Assembly (NCBI GenBank): GCA_036375995.1
Contig: DASVBE010000311.1
Location: 15,213 to 79,212 of the forward strand
Reading direction: 5' to 3'
DNA: 64,000 nt
Source of the DNA: DASVBE01 sp036375995
Lineage (GTDB): Bacteria > Actinomycetota > Actinomycetes > Streptosporangiales > Streptosporangiaceae
Position numbers and translations under genes: made by a program. This document shows, in pieces, positions 15,542-25,800 of this stretch. Positions within the stretch are counted from its first letter, which is position 1; the number at the start of each line of letters is the position of its first letter. The notes under the pieces were generated by a model. It saw only the letters and a program-made list of their open reading frames with translations, did not search any database and was not told the origin of the DNA.

Positions 15542-18500
15542 CTAGAGCAGCCGCAGCTGCTGTGCGTCAGGGCGCCGGGGGCGCGGGGCCTGCGGGCGCC
15601 GCAGCAGGTCCGGGCCGATGTCCGCCAGGAACGGCGACGGGCCGCCGCCCCCCGCGATCGCGCCGCGGCGGGCCCGCTGCGCGGCGTAGCTCAGGTACAG
15701 CCGGGACCGCGCCCTGGTCATCCCGACGAACAGCAGGCGCCGCTCCTCGGCGGTGGAGTCCCCGGCGGTGCTGCCGTCGGCTGGGGTGGCGGCCGCGGCG
15801 GCCGGGCCGGGGAGCCACAGCGGGAGCAGGCCACGCTCGCAGCCGGCCAGGAACACCACGTCGAATTCCAGGCCCTTCGCCGCGTGCAGGGTCAGCAGGG
15901 TGATCGCGTCGGCCCGCGGGTCCAGCGCGTCGGCCTGGGCGCCGAGTGCGATCTCGGCCAGGAAAGCGGTCAGGTCGTCGCCGCACCGGCGGGCCAGCGG
16001 AGCCAGCGCCGCGGCCGCCGAGCGCAGGTCCGTGGCCCGCCCCGGGCTGGCACCCGCGGTCAGCCGCCGGACCGCCGCCCGCAGCCGCCCCGCCACATCC
16101 GGCCCGGCGGGACCGGCTGAGTCACCACGGGCAGCCGGGTCACCAGGGGCAGCCGGGTCACCGGGAGCGCCCGGGTCGGTGGCGGCGCGGCGCAGTTCGG
16201 CGACCAGCTCAGCGACGCCGGTCCGGCGGCCCAGCAGGTCGTGCGAGCCCTTCTGGTACGGCAGCCCGGCCCGTCCCAGCGCCTGGCCGAGCGCGGCCGC
16301 CTGGCCGTCGGTGCGGTACAGCACGGCCACGTCGCGCAGGCTGACCCCGTCCGCGCCGTACCCGTCGGCCCGCCCGCTGTCGATCGAGTGCAGCGACACC
16401 CCGCCGAGCAGCCGGTCGACCGACGCTGCTATCCAGGCCGCTTCCGCGGCCTCGTCGGCGGCCTCGTGAAGGGTGATCGGCGCGCCGCCGCCGTTGACCG
16501 CGTGCAGGGCCCGGCCGGGGGCCAGCGTGGCCGGGGCGATGACCGCCGCCGCGCCCGCCACGATCGCCTCGGTCGCCCGGTAGTTCCTGGTCAGCTGGCA
16601 GGTGGTGGTGCCCGGGTAGTCCTCGCCGAACCGCAGGAAGAACCCGACGTCCGCGCCGCGGAAGCCGTAGATGGCCTGGTCCGGGTCGCCGATCACGGTC
16701 AGCCCGGTGCCGTCCCCGGCCAGCAGCGCCAGCAGCTCGTACTGGGCCGCGTCGATGTCCTGGTACTCGTCCACGCTGATCCGCGGCCAGCGCTCGCGCA
16801 TACGCGCGGCCAGGCCGGGGTCGCCGCGGAGCAGCCCGGCGGCCAGCTCGATCAGCCCGTCGAAGTCGACCAGGTCCCTGGCCCGCAGCGCGGCCGTCAG
16901 CTCCGCACGGCGGTCCGGGTCCGCGGCCGCCTCGGTCAGCAGCCGCCGCCCGGCCCGCGCCGACCCGGCCAGCCCGGCGGCCACCTCCGCCACCGCGGCC
17001 TCGTCGGCTACCGAAAACTCTGGCGTCAGCCCGGCTCGTTTTGGATGCTCGCGCAGCAGCTGCAGCCCCAGCCCATGAAATGTGGTTACGCATATCTGCC
17101 CGGCGGAGCCCGGGACCAGGCTGTCCAGACGGACGCGAAGCTCTCCGGCCGCCCGCCGGGTGAACGTCACCGCAAGGCAGCGCTGCGCCGGGAGCCCGTC
17201 GGCGATCTGCCTGGCGATCCGGTACGCCAGCGTGCGGGTCTTGCCGGCCCCGGGCCCCGCGATGATCATCAGCGGGCTGGCCGCCTGGACCGCGGCGAGC
17301 TGGCCGGGGTCGAGTGCCGTTTCCTGGCCCGTGCGGGGGCTGGCAGGCGGGCCAGCGTCCGCGGCCCGGCGCCGGCCGTCCGGTGCCGTTCCACTGGCTC
17401 CGTAGTCCGGTGCCGTTCCGGTGCCCGTGCCGTTCCGGCCGGGCGGAGCGCTGCTGGGCGCGGGGACGTCGAAAAGGGCCCCGGCCGCGGTCAGCTCGCC
17501 GGGCCCGAACAGCCGGACCGTGCCGTACTCGCCGTCGAAGCCGCCGGTCCGCTGCACCTCACCGCGCCGCAGCCGGGCAATGGCCTCGGCCACGGGGCTG
17601 CCGGCTACCCGGCTCAGCTCGCCGGCCGGCACCACGGTCAGCAGGTCGAGTTCCGGGCCGAGAGCCGCGACGAGCCGGGTGACCTCCGCGGTGACCTTCT
17701 TACTCTGCGGCCCGGCGGCCAGCACCTCGCCGATGATCTGCGGCAGCGAGACCAGGTTGACGGCCTCCGGCGCGCCGTCCGGTCGGTAGCCCTCGGGCCG
17801 GTCGGCCAGCTCGGTCACCCGGTTCAGCACGCCGACGGTCAGCGGCCGCCCGCACCGCGGGCAGTCCCCGCCCTGCTTCCTGGTCTGGCCGGGCTCCAGC
17901 CGCACACCGCACTTCCGGTGCCCATCCAGGTGGTACTTGCCCTCTTCAGGAAAGAACTCGATGGTGCCAATCAGGCCGTTGCCGGTGCGCAGTCCATCGG
18001 CCATCGCGAAGTAATCAAGCGCTGTACCGAACGTAGTGGCCTCGCGCCCCAGCATCGGCGGCGAATGCGCATCTGAGTTGCTCACCAGCCGGTAGCCATC
18101 CAGCACCGAGCAGCGCCAGTTCATCGCGGGGTCCGACGACAGGCCGGTCTCGATGGCGAATATCTCGCTGGCCAGATCGCCGTAGCAGTCCGCAACCAGA
18201 TCGAAGCCGGATTTGGAGCCAAGGACCGCGAACCAGGGCGTCCAAACGTGCGCCGGGACGAGATAGCTGCCCGGGCCGCTATCCAGAACGATCTCCAGCA
18301 GATCGCGCGAGTCGAGCCCAAGGATCGGCCGGCCGTCGGACGCCAGATTGCCGATCTTCGATAGCGCAGCGGTGATCCGGCCCGCCGCGGCGAAGTCCGG
18401 TGCGTAGAGCAGATGGTGAACTTTCCTGGTCCGATCGCCGCGCCGGTAGATCGTGGAGATCTCCGACGACAGCATGAATCGGACCTCTCCAGCGCAGCTC

Positions 18501-18796
18501 GGGGGTGAGCTCCGGCGCAACTGATCTTCGAGCGGGCCGCGCAGCCGGAAAAGGCCCGGCTCGGCGGGAATTAGAGAACCGATGAGTTCCTCGGTCCACG
18601 CCGGGTGGGTGAAATCCCCGGTCCCTACCACCGTGATTCCTTTGCGCCGGGCCCACCAGGCGAGGTGCTCGATGTCGCAGTTCTTACTGCACGCACGGGA
18701 GAACCGGGAGTGGATGTGCAGGTCGGCACGGAACAACGGACAGGGCCTGCTTCCTGGGACGGCGGCGCGCGGCGGGGGCCGGTCCGATAGTGCCAT
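15542..18796 (-). CDS. Endonuclease Q-like PHP domain fused to a UvrD/PcrA-type helicase
   Basis: A single 1084-residue frame. Residues about 22-440 form a PHP phosphoesterase domain of the EndoQ/TIGR00375 type: metal-binding DLHIHS (His27, His29), VVGTGDFTHP, NSDAH near 240-244, and a zinc-finger-like set with Cys296, Cys312 and Cys315. Residues about 495-1084 form a superfamily 1 helicase: Walker A AGPGAGKT (513-520), VTFTRRAAGEL, Walker B SVDEYQD (674-680), GDPDQAIYGFRGAD, LTRNYRATEAI, LTLHAAKGLEFDVVFLAG and LLFVGMTRARS. A low-complexity linker at about 445-495 joins them. EndoQ nicks DNA 5' of deaminated bases such as uracil and hypoxanthine, so the fusion could nick and unwind damaged DNA. 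The ATG at 18796 is used; both halves look intact. Confidence 0.9.
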   Translation of the reverse strand: MALSDRPPPRAAVPGSRPCPLFRADLHIHSRFSRACSKNCDIEHLAWWARRKGITVVGTGDFTHPAWTEELIGSLIPAEPGLFRLRGPLEDQLRRSSPPSCAGEVRFMLSSEISTIYRRGDRTRKVHHLLYAPDFAAAGRITAALSKIGNLASDGRPILGLDSRDLLEIVLDSGPGSYLVPAHVWTPWFAVLGSKSGFDLVADCYGDLASEIFAIETGLSSDPAMNWRCSVLDGYRLVSNSDAHSPPMLGREATTFGTALDYFAMADGLRTGNGLIGTIEFFPEEGKYHLDGHRKCGVRLEPGQTRKQGGDCPRCGRPLTVGVLNRVTELADRPEGYRPDGAPEAVNLVSLPQIIGEVLAAGPQSKKVTAEVTRLVAALGPELDLLTVVPAGELSRVAGSPVAEAIARLRRGEVQRTGGFDGEYGTVRLFGPGELTAAGALFDVPAPSSAPPGRNGTGTGTAPDYGASGTAPDGRRRAADAGPPASPRTGQETALDPGQLAAVQAASPLMIIAGPGAGKTRTLAYRIARQIADGLPAQRCLAVTFTRRAAGELRVRLDSLVPGSAGQICVTTFHGLGLQLLREHPKRAGLTPEFSVADEAAVAEVAAGLAGSARAGRRLLTEAAADPDRRAELTAALRARDLVDFDGLIELAAGLLRGDPGLAARMRERWPRISVDEYQDIDAAQYELLALLAGDGTGLTVIGDPDQAIYGFRGADVGFFLRFGEDYPGTTTCQLTRNYRATEAIVAGAAAVIAPATLAPGRALHAVNGGGAPITLHEAADEAAEAAWIAASVDRLLGGVSLHSIDSGRADGYGADGVSLRDVAVLYRTDGQAAALGQALGRAGLPYQKGSHDLLGRRTGVAELVAELRRAATDPGAPGDPAAPGDPAARGDSAGPAGPDVAGRLRAAVRRLTAGASPGRATDLRSAAAALAPLARRCGDDLTAFLAEIALGAQADALDPRADAITLLTLHAAKGLEFDVVFLAGCERGLLPLWLPGPAAAAATPADGSTAGDSTAEERRLLFVGMTRARSRLYLSYAAQRARRGAIAGGGGPSPFLADIGPDLLRRPQAPRPRRPDAQQLRLL

Positions 18797-18959
18797 GGCG
18801 TGCTGTCAGCGGCCCCCGCATCGGCCGGCCAGGACGGCCCCCGGTGCGCCTCGGCGCGTGCGATGAGTGACAATGCCAGTGCGGGCCGGTGGCCGCGGTA
18901 GCCCGGCGCCAGGCCCGCTGCCAGCCGGTATTCAGTAAGCAGCAGACGGGAGGCGGGCC

Positions 18960-19214
18960 GTGAACGCAGACCTGGCGGCATTGATCCCGCCCGCGGTGAT
19001 CTGCGTCGCGGTGCTGGTCGCGGTGGGAGCGTTCCTGCGGCACGAGATGAGCTCGCGACGTGGCGGCGACGAGGACGACGCGGCCGAGCAGAATCGCGCC
19101 GCCGCCGGGATCGGCGATACGGGAATCGATCGCACTGTCACGGGCAGCGCTGGTGAAACTCCCAATGAAGGGCATGCAGAAACCACTGAGCGCGGTTCCG
19201 CGCCTCGCCAGTAG
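18960..19214 (+). CDS. Small single-pass membrane protein, unknown
   Basis: An 84-residue frame starts at GTG 18960 behind a good GGGAGG ribosome site. Residues about 8-25 (LIPPAVICVAVLVAVGAFL) form one transmembrane segment. The rest is a charged, acidic then polar cytoplasmic-type tail without known domains. It diverges from the helicase gene and ends 218 bp before lsr2. I do not recognise a family; codon use and the ribosome site make it likely to be expressed. Confidence 0.6.
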   Translation: MNADLAALIPPAVICVAVLVAVGAFLRHEMSSRRGGDEDDAAEQNRAAAGIGDTGIDRTVTGSAGETPNEGHAETTERGSAPRQ

Positions 19215-19358
19215 CCGCTAGTCAGCCTTGCATCGCAGCTGTGCATCAGCATTGTGGGCGACTAAGCGGCGCTGATTACGGAGAGTTACGCCGGCCTTCC
19301 GGAATGCCGTCATTCGCGTGTTCGAGGCAACTGGCTAGCACAATCATCGCCATCGCAA

Positions 19359-19396
19359 TTGTCAAACGCAACGGTCCTGGTATATGTTTGGCAAAC
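19359..19396 (+). promoter_or_regulatory. Candidate lsr2 promoter and short palindrome
   Basis: TTGTCA at 19359-19364 and TATATG at 19381-19386, spaced 16 bp, resemble -35 and -10 elements. A symmetrical GTTTG-G-CAAAC spans 19386-19396. The surrounding 200 bp are strikingly AT-rich for this window, which fits the known AT preference of Lsr2 and suggests autoregulation. The assignment is by eye. Confidence 0.55.
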
Positions 19397-19432
19397 CTTA
19401 ATATGCTGGCTGCAGAGGAAGGGCTGGACCCC

Positions 19433-19765
19433 ATGGCACGGAAGATTACAACGACCGTCGTCTGCGACCTTCCTCACGATGACGAGGTCGTGAGTAAGGA
19501 GACGGTTTCGTTCTCCTTTGAGGGAACTGCGTACGAGATCGACGTGTGCACGGCACACGCCAAGGAACTGCACGACAAGTTCGGCGCGTACACCGGCAAT
19601 GCCCGCCGTGCGGGTTCCGCCGCCCGCCGCCGCCGGTCCCGCAGCGGCCCGGGCCGCGAGCGCAGCGCGGAAATCCGCGCCTGGGCCCGCGACAAGGGTC
19701 ACAAGGTAAGCGAGCGAGGGCGCATCCCGGCCACGATCATCCAGGAGTACGAGGCCGCCCACTGA
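19433..19765 (+). CDS. lsr2: Lsr2 nucleoid-associated protein
   Basis: Lsr2 is the actinobacterial functional counterpart of H-NS: it binds AT-rich DNA in the minor groove, bridges it and silences foreign genes. The 110-residue product has the N-terminal dimerisation region (TVSFSFEGTAYEIDVCTAHA), a basic Arg-rich linker (about 58-76), and a C-terminal DNA-binding domain with the AT-hook-like RGR at 95-97 (SERGRIPATIIQEYEAAH). ATG at 19433 was chosen: it follows AGAGGAAGGG and matches the usual MARK-like start, whereas upstream in-frame codons read promoter DNA. The N-terminus (TTTVVCDLPHDDEVVSKE) is more divergent than typical Lsr2. lsr2 next to clpC is a conserved order. Confidence 0.92.
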   Translation: MARKITTTVVCDLPHDDEVVSKETVSFSFEGTAYEIDVCTAHAKELHDKFGAYTGNARRAGSAARRRRSRSGPGRERSAEIRAWARDKGHKVSERGRIPATIIQEYEAAH

Positions 19766-19852
19766 GCACCGTCCGTGCCCCGGGGACGCGCAGGCCCGAC
19801 CCGCCTCCCCGGCCCGGCCGGTAACCGCTCGCAGCGCAGCAGCAAGGCCAGC

Positions 19853-19881
19853 GGCGCACCGCGCGAACCGCGCGGTGCGCC
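19853..19881 (+). terminator. Perfect 13-bp stem-loop after lsr2
   Basis: GGCGCACCGCGCG, loop AAC, then its exact complement forms a very stable hairpin 88 bp after the lsr2 stop. There is no U-tract, as is usual for actinobacterial terminators. Confidence 0.75.
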
Positions 19882-19905
19882 GTGCTGTCTGGCGAGCGCA
19901 GGGCC

Positions 19906-20135
19906 GCTGGAGAGGCGCTGCCTTCCCTCCTCGCTCCCTCGGCGCTCCTTCGTCGCGCCTCATCGCTCGCCGGGAAAACAGCGCCGCGGCCTTGCGCTCG
20001 CTGGCCGGCTACGCCGGCGGCCCGTTGCTCGCTGGCCGGCTCCGCCGGCACGCCGCGGCCCGTTGCTCGCTGGCCGGCTCCGCCGGCGCGTCGCTCGCGG
20101 GGAAAACGGCGCCGCGGGCCGCCGCGGGCCGGGGC
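19906..20135. repeat. Dispersed repeat copy B with tandem palindromic units, in the 608-bp lsr2-clpC gap
   Basis: The 19766-20373 interval has no gene. Positions 19906-19996 are copy B of the element at 13856-13955. They continue into tandem units of about 30-40 bp containing GCTCGCTGGCCGGC followed by a palindromic GCCGGCTCCGCCGGC (6-bp stem, 3-nt loop), at roughly 20004-20032, 20029-20060 and 20065-20095. A third, partial CGGGGAAAACGGCGCCGCGG lies near 20098-20117. The structure looks like REP-type palindromic repeats grown by local duplication. No protein or mobility gene is present. Confidence 0.85.
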
Positions 20136-20183
20136 CGGCCCGGCCGGCCGGAGGGGCCGGTCTGATACATCTGCCTGCAGCGC

Positions 20184-20197
20184 GTTCGCTCCCGGCG
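20184..20197 (+). promoter_or_regulatory. Candidate ClgR operator upstream of clpC
   Basis: GTTCGC-TCCCG-GCG fits the GTTCGC-N5-GCG / CGC-N5-GCG pattern I recall for ClgR, the activator of clp and lon genes in Streptomyces and corynebacteria. It lies about 180 bp before the clpC ATG, downstream of the repeat block. It is a short motif in GC-rich DNA, so chance occurrence is a real possibility. Confidence 0.4.
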
Positions 20198-20373
20198 TAT
20201 CTGGGAACACCACCTCGGGTTCCACCAGTTGGATGGGGTGAACGCCACGTGGTGGGGGAACGTTTTACATGAGCGACATATTGCTTGTGCGAACGTCGCC
20301 CGGCACGCGGGCTAGCATGCGGAAGGGACAGGGCAGTACGCCTACCCCGACCGCTCTGTGAGGAGCGACGAGT

Positions 20374-22932
<2,559 letters not shown>

Positions 22933-22971
22933 CCGGCAGGCCGGCCCAGGACCGGCCCGCCACCAGCACGG

Positions 22972-23007
22972 CAGCCAGCCGGCCTCCACCAGGAGGCCGG
23001 CTGGCTG
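22972..23007. terminator. Perfect 16-bp stem-loop between clpC and mutY
   Basis: CAGCCAGCCGGCCTCC, loop ACCA, then the exact complement. It lies 40 bp after clpC and 34 bp after the end of the convergent mutY, so it probably serves both. A short T-containing direct repeat (CTGGCTTTCTG, twice) follows on the plus side. Confidence 0.88.
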
Positions 23008-23040
23008 GCTTTCTGCTGGCTGGCTTTCTGCTGGCGGGGA

Positions 23041-23910
23041 TCAGGCCGGGAGGGCGAAGCGGTCGCCGTCCAGCGGCTCGGCCAGGCCGTCGGCGACCAG
23101 GCCGTCCAGGGCCCGGGCCCGCTGGGCGGGGTCCGGCCACGCTTGGGCGAGCTGGTCCGCGCTGACCGGGCCGCCTGCGGCGCGGAGGACGGCCAGCAGG
23201 CGGCCGCGGCACTGGCGGTCGCTGCCTTCGTACCTTGGCTGGCCGGGGGCGCGCAGCCCGGCGGGGGCGCCGGACCGGCGCCAGGCGCAGTGGGCGGCCA
23301 CCGGGCAGGCCGGGCACCTGGGCCGCGAAGCCGTGCAGACCAGCGCGCCCAGCTCCATCACCGCTACCGACCAGCGGGCCGCCTGCGGGCCGTCGCCGGG
23401 CAGCAGGGACTGGGCCAGGGCGGTCTCCGCCGCGGTGGCCGACCGGGACGGGAACTCCTGGCCCCACTCCAGCCGGGCCAGCACCCGGCGGACGTTGGTG
23501 TCCAGCACCGCGTGCCGCTGCCGGTAGGCGAAGCTGGCCACCGCGGCCGCGGTATAGGCGCCCACGCCGGGCAGCAGGATCAGCTCGGCGACCGAGGCCG
23601 GCACCTGCCCACCGTAATTCTCAGTAAGGATCCGCGCCGTTTCGTGCAGCCGCAGCGCGCGGCGCGGATAGCCGAGCGTGCCCCATTGCCTGACCGCTTC
23701 GCCGGGCGGGCTTGCGGCCAGGGCCGGCGCGTCCGGCCAGCGCCCGAGCCAGGCCGCGTAGGCCGGCCGGACGCGGCTGACCGGCGTCTGCTGCAGCATG
23801 AACTCGCTGACCAGGACGGCCCACGGGGAGGCGTCCGGGCGGCGCCACGGCAGGTCCCTGGCCTGCGCGCCGTACCAGGCCAGCACGGGCTCGAGATACC
23901 GGTTTCCCAT
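23041..23910 (-). CDS. mutY: A/G-specific adenine DNA glycosylase MutY
   Basis: MutY removes adenine mispaired with 8-oxoguanine. Present are the catalytic Glu36 in VSEFMLQQTPV, the helix-hairpin-helix LPGVGAYTAAAVASF followed by the Asp of VLDTNVRRVLAR, and the iron-sulfur cluster loop C-x6-C-x2-C-x5-C (CTASRPRCPACPVAAHC). The product is 289 residues, the usual length for actinobacterial MutY, which has a reduced C-terminal domain. It lies just downstream of disA on the same strand, a common actinobacterial arrangement. Confidence 0.95.
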   Translation of the reverse strand: MGNRYLEPVLAWYGAQARDLPWRRPDASPWAVLVSEFMLQQTPVSRVRPAYAAWLGRWPDAPALAASPPGEAVRQWGTLGYPRRALRLHETARILTENYGGQVPASVAELILLPGVGAYTAAAVASFAYRQRHAVLDTNVRRVLARLEWGQEFPSRSATAAETALAQSLLPGDGPQAARWSVAVMELGALVCTASRPRCPACPVAAHCAWRRSGAPAGLRAPGQPRYEGSDRQCRGRLLAVLRAAGGPVSADQLAQAWPDPAQRARALDGLVADGLAEPLDGDRFALPA

Positions 23911-23988
23911 GACCAGCCGATCCTCGCATGATCCCGGGCGGCCCCGGCACGCCAGAACGGCACACGGCGGGTCGGAGCGGCGGGCGGT

Positions 23989-25050
23989 TCAGCCGAAGCG
24001 GTCGAGGATGGCCGACTCGGCGAGGCGGGACAGGCCTTCCCTGGCCATCCTGGCGTGCGCTGGGCTGACCCCGCTGACCTGCTGGAGTTCCTCGACCCCG
24101 GCGGCGAGCAGCTTCTGCAGGCCGCAAAAGCAGGCGGCGATGCGCTCGGCGGCGTCCCTGGGCAGCCGGGGGATCCGGGCCAGCAGCCGGTAGCCGTGCG
24201 GGCCGACCGCGTCGTCCAGCGTGCTGGGCGGGCCGAAACCCAGGGCCGCGGCCACCGTGGCCACCTCGAGCAGCTCGTCCGGGGACAGCCGGGCGAGCCC
24301 GGCCAGCGCGTCCACGGCCGGCGCGTAGTCGCGGATGAGCAGCTCGCGCTCGTCGGCCGTGCCGGCGACCAGCTCGTCGAGCTGCAGGGCGAGCTGGCGG
24401 CCGCCGGTGCCCAGCTCGTTCTGGTAGCCCTCGATCTCCGCGGCGATCCGGCGGACCATCTCCAGCCGCTGGGCAGCCGCGGCCACGTCGCGGACCGTGA
24501 CCAGGTTCTCGATCTCCAGCGCGGTCAGCGAGCCGGACAGCTGATCCAGCCGGAGCCGGTAGCGCTCCAGCGTGCCCAGGGCCTGGTTGGCGTGGGACAG
24601 CACGGCGACCGAGTCCTCCAGGACGTGGCGGGTCCCGTCCAGGTACAGGCCGATCGTGCGCATCGACTTGCTGACCGCGACGACGGGGCGGCCGGTCTGG
24701 CGGGCGACCCGCTCGGCGGTCCGGTGCCGGGTCCCCGACTCGTCGGTCGGCAGCGCCGGGTCGGGCATCAGGTGGACCGCGGCGAGGACGATCGTGCCCG
24801 CGGCGGCGTCCAGGATGATGGCGCCGTCCATCTTGGCCAGCTCGCGGAGCCTGGTGGCGGAGAACGGGACGTCGAGCCGGAAGCCGCCAGAGCAGATCCC
24901 GGCGACGGCGTCGTCGTAGCCGAGGACGATCAGCGCCCCCGTGCTGGCCCGCAGGATCCGTTCCAGCCCGTCGCGCAGCACGGTGCCCGGGGCCATCGCC
25001 GCCACCACGGCACGCCGGCGTTCGTCTCGGCCGTCGCTCGCGTCAGGCAC
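23989..25050 (-). CDS. disA: DNA integrity scanning diadenylate cyclase DisA
   Basis: DisA makes c-di-AMP from two ATP and halts on branched DNA. The 353-residue product has the DAC domain with DGA (about residues 75-77, KMDGAIILD) and RHR (108-110, GTRHRTAERV). A helical linker with ALEIENLVTVRDVAAAAQRLE and a C-terminal HhH DNA-binding domain (VSGVSPAHARMAREGLSRLA) follow. The start is GTG at 25050, 5 nt after GGGGG; the frame is open far upstream but that stretch is not coding-like. disA is normally beside radA; here radA is 13.7 kb away on the opposite strand. The product is the ligand of the riboswitch at 15060-15220. Confidence 0.96.
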   Translation of the reverse strand: MPDASDGRDERRRAVVAAMAPGTVLRDGLERILRASTGALIVLGYDDAVAGICSGGFRLDVPFSATRLRELAKMDGAIILDAAAGTIVLAAVHLMPDPALPTDESGTRHRTAERVARQTGRPVVAVSKSMRTIGLYLDGTRHVLEDSVAVLSHANQALGTLERYRLRLDQLSGSLTALEIENLVTVRDVAAAAQRLEMVRRIAAEIEGYQNELGTGGRQLALQLDELVAGTADERELLIRDYAPAVDALAGLARLSPDELLEVATVAAALGFGPPSTLDDAVGPHGYRLLARIPRLPRDAAERIAACFCGLQKLLAAGVEELQQVSGVSPAHARMAREGLSRLAESAILDRFG

Positions 25051-25144
25051 GGGACCCCCGGTAGGAAGGCTCTCAGTGCAGACACTGTAGCGGCGGCGGC
25101 GCTGGCCCGCGCATCCGTTAACGGGCACCCAGCAGCCCTGGGCC

Positions 25145-25158
25145 GGGACCTTGGTCCT
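25145..25158. promoter_or_regulatory. DosR/DevR-like palindrome upstream of the 119-residue gene
   Basis: GGGACCTTGGTCCT is a dyad (GGACC-TT-GGTCC) with the geometry of the mycobacterial DosR box core GGGACT-WW-AGTCCC, matching 11 of 14 positions. It sits in the 282-bp gap between disA and the 25333 gene, about 175 bp before the latter. Two related palindromes occur at 27368 and 34099. The family assignment is inference. Confidence 0.5.
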
Positions 25159-25332
25159 GCCGGTGCCGGACCCTCGGCTCTGGATCGCTGGTGCGCCAGG
25201 ACAGGAATCTTGCCTGTGTGCTGGACCCACCTGCCGAGGCGGCAGGCTGCCCGTACCGGGAGCCTGGCCGCATCGAGGGTGGTCCCCGGCTCCGCAAACC
25301 GCCCCGTCTTCCGCACGGCCGGAGGTGATCCA

Positions 25333-25692
25333 GTGGCCGGACCGCCCGTAGCGGCACCCATGACTCTCAGCGCGGTCGATGAACTGTGCCGGTCGGCCGG
25401 CCAGCCGGATACCCGCCGCCAGGCGGCCGACCTGATGCTGGCCCTGGCGACGGTGGAATGCCATGCCACCTTTGGCCCGGCCTGCGTTCCCCCGGCGCTG
25501 CTGCGTGATGTGGTCATCATCACCGCCGGGCTGGCCGGGCAACGGTGGCTGGAAGCCAACGCCGACGGGGCGGCTGACTTCACGGCGCTGGCGGCCACGC
25601 GGCAGCCGCCGCCGCTGCCGGAACTCGACCGCATTCTCGCTGGCCTGCTGTCGCACCGGTTCAGATTGCCAGCGCCGGCCGCCGCGGCCTGA
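25333..25692 (+). CDS. Small protein of unknown function
   Basis: A 119-residue protein is read from GTG 25333, chosen because a near-perfect GGAGGTGAT ribosome site sits 4-7 nt upstream. ATG at 25360 would drop nine residues. The product is mostly helical, with ELCRSAGQPDTRRQAADLML, a Cys-containing VECHATFGPAC segment and a Pro-rich then Ala-rich end. No signal peptide, TM segment or known motif is seen. It opens the accessory segment between disA and radA and has a DosR-like palindrome upstream; the next gene follows 108 bp later on the same strand. I do not recognise a family. Confidence 0.6.
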   Translation: MAGPPVAAPMTLSAVDELCRSAGQPDTRRQAADLMLALATVECHATFGPACVPPALLRDVVIITAGLAGQRWLEANADGAADFTALAATRQPPPLPELDRILAGLLSHRFRLPAPAAAA

Positions 25693-25800
25693 CGGCTTGC
25701 CGGGCAGCACAGTATCCCGCGGGCGGCTGGCCGGCGGTCCGCGCAGATAAGGCAGGGAAGCCCGGGGCTGCTCCCGGGCAGCCCCCGGAAAGAGCCTGAA

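Noticed and set aside
24055..25332. Plus-strand continuation in front of the 119-residue gene.
   Set aside because: It reads antisense through disA. The strong GGAGGTGAT site before GTG 25333 marks the real start.
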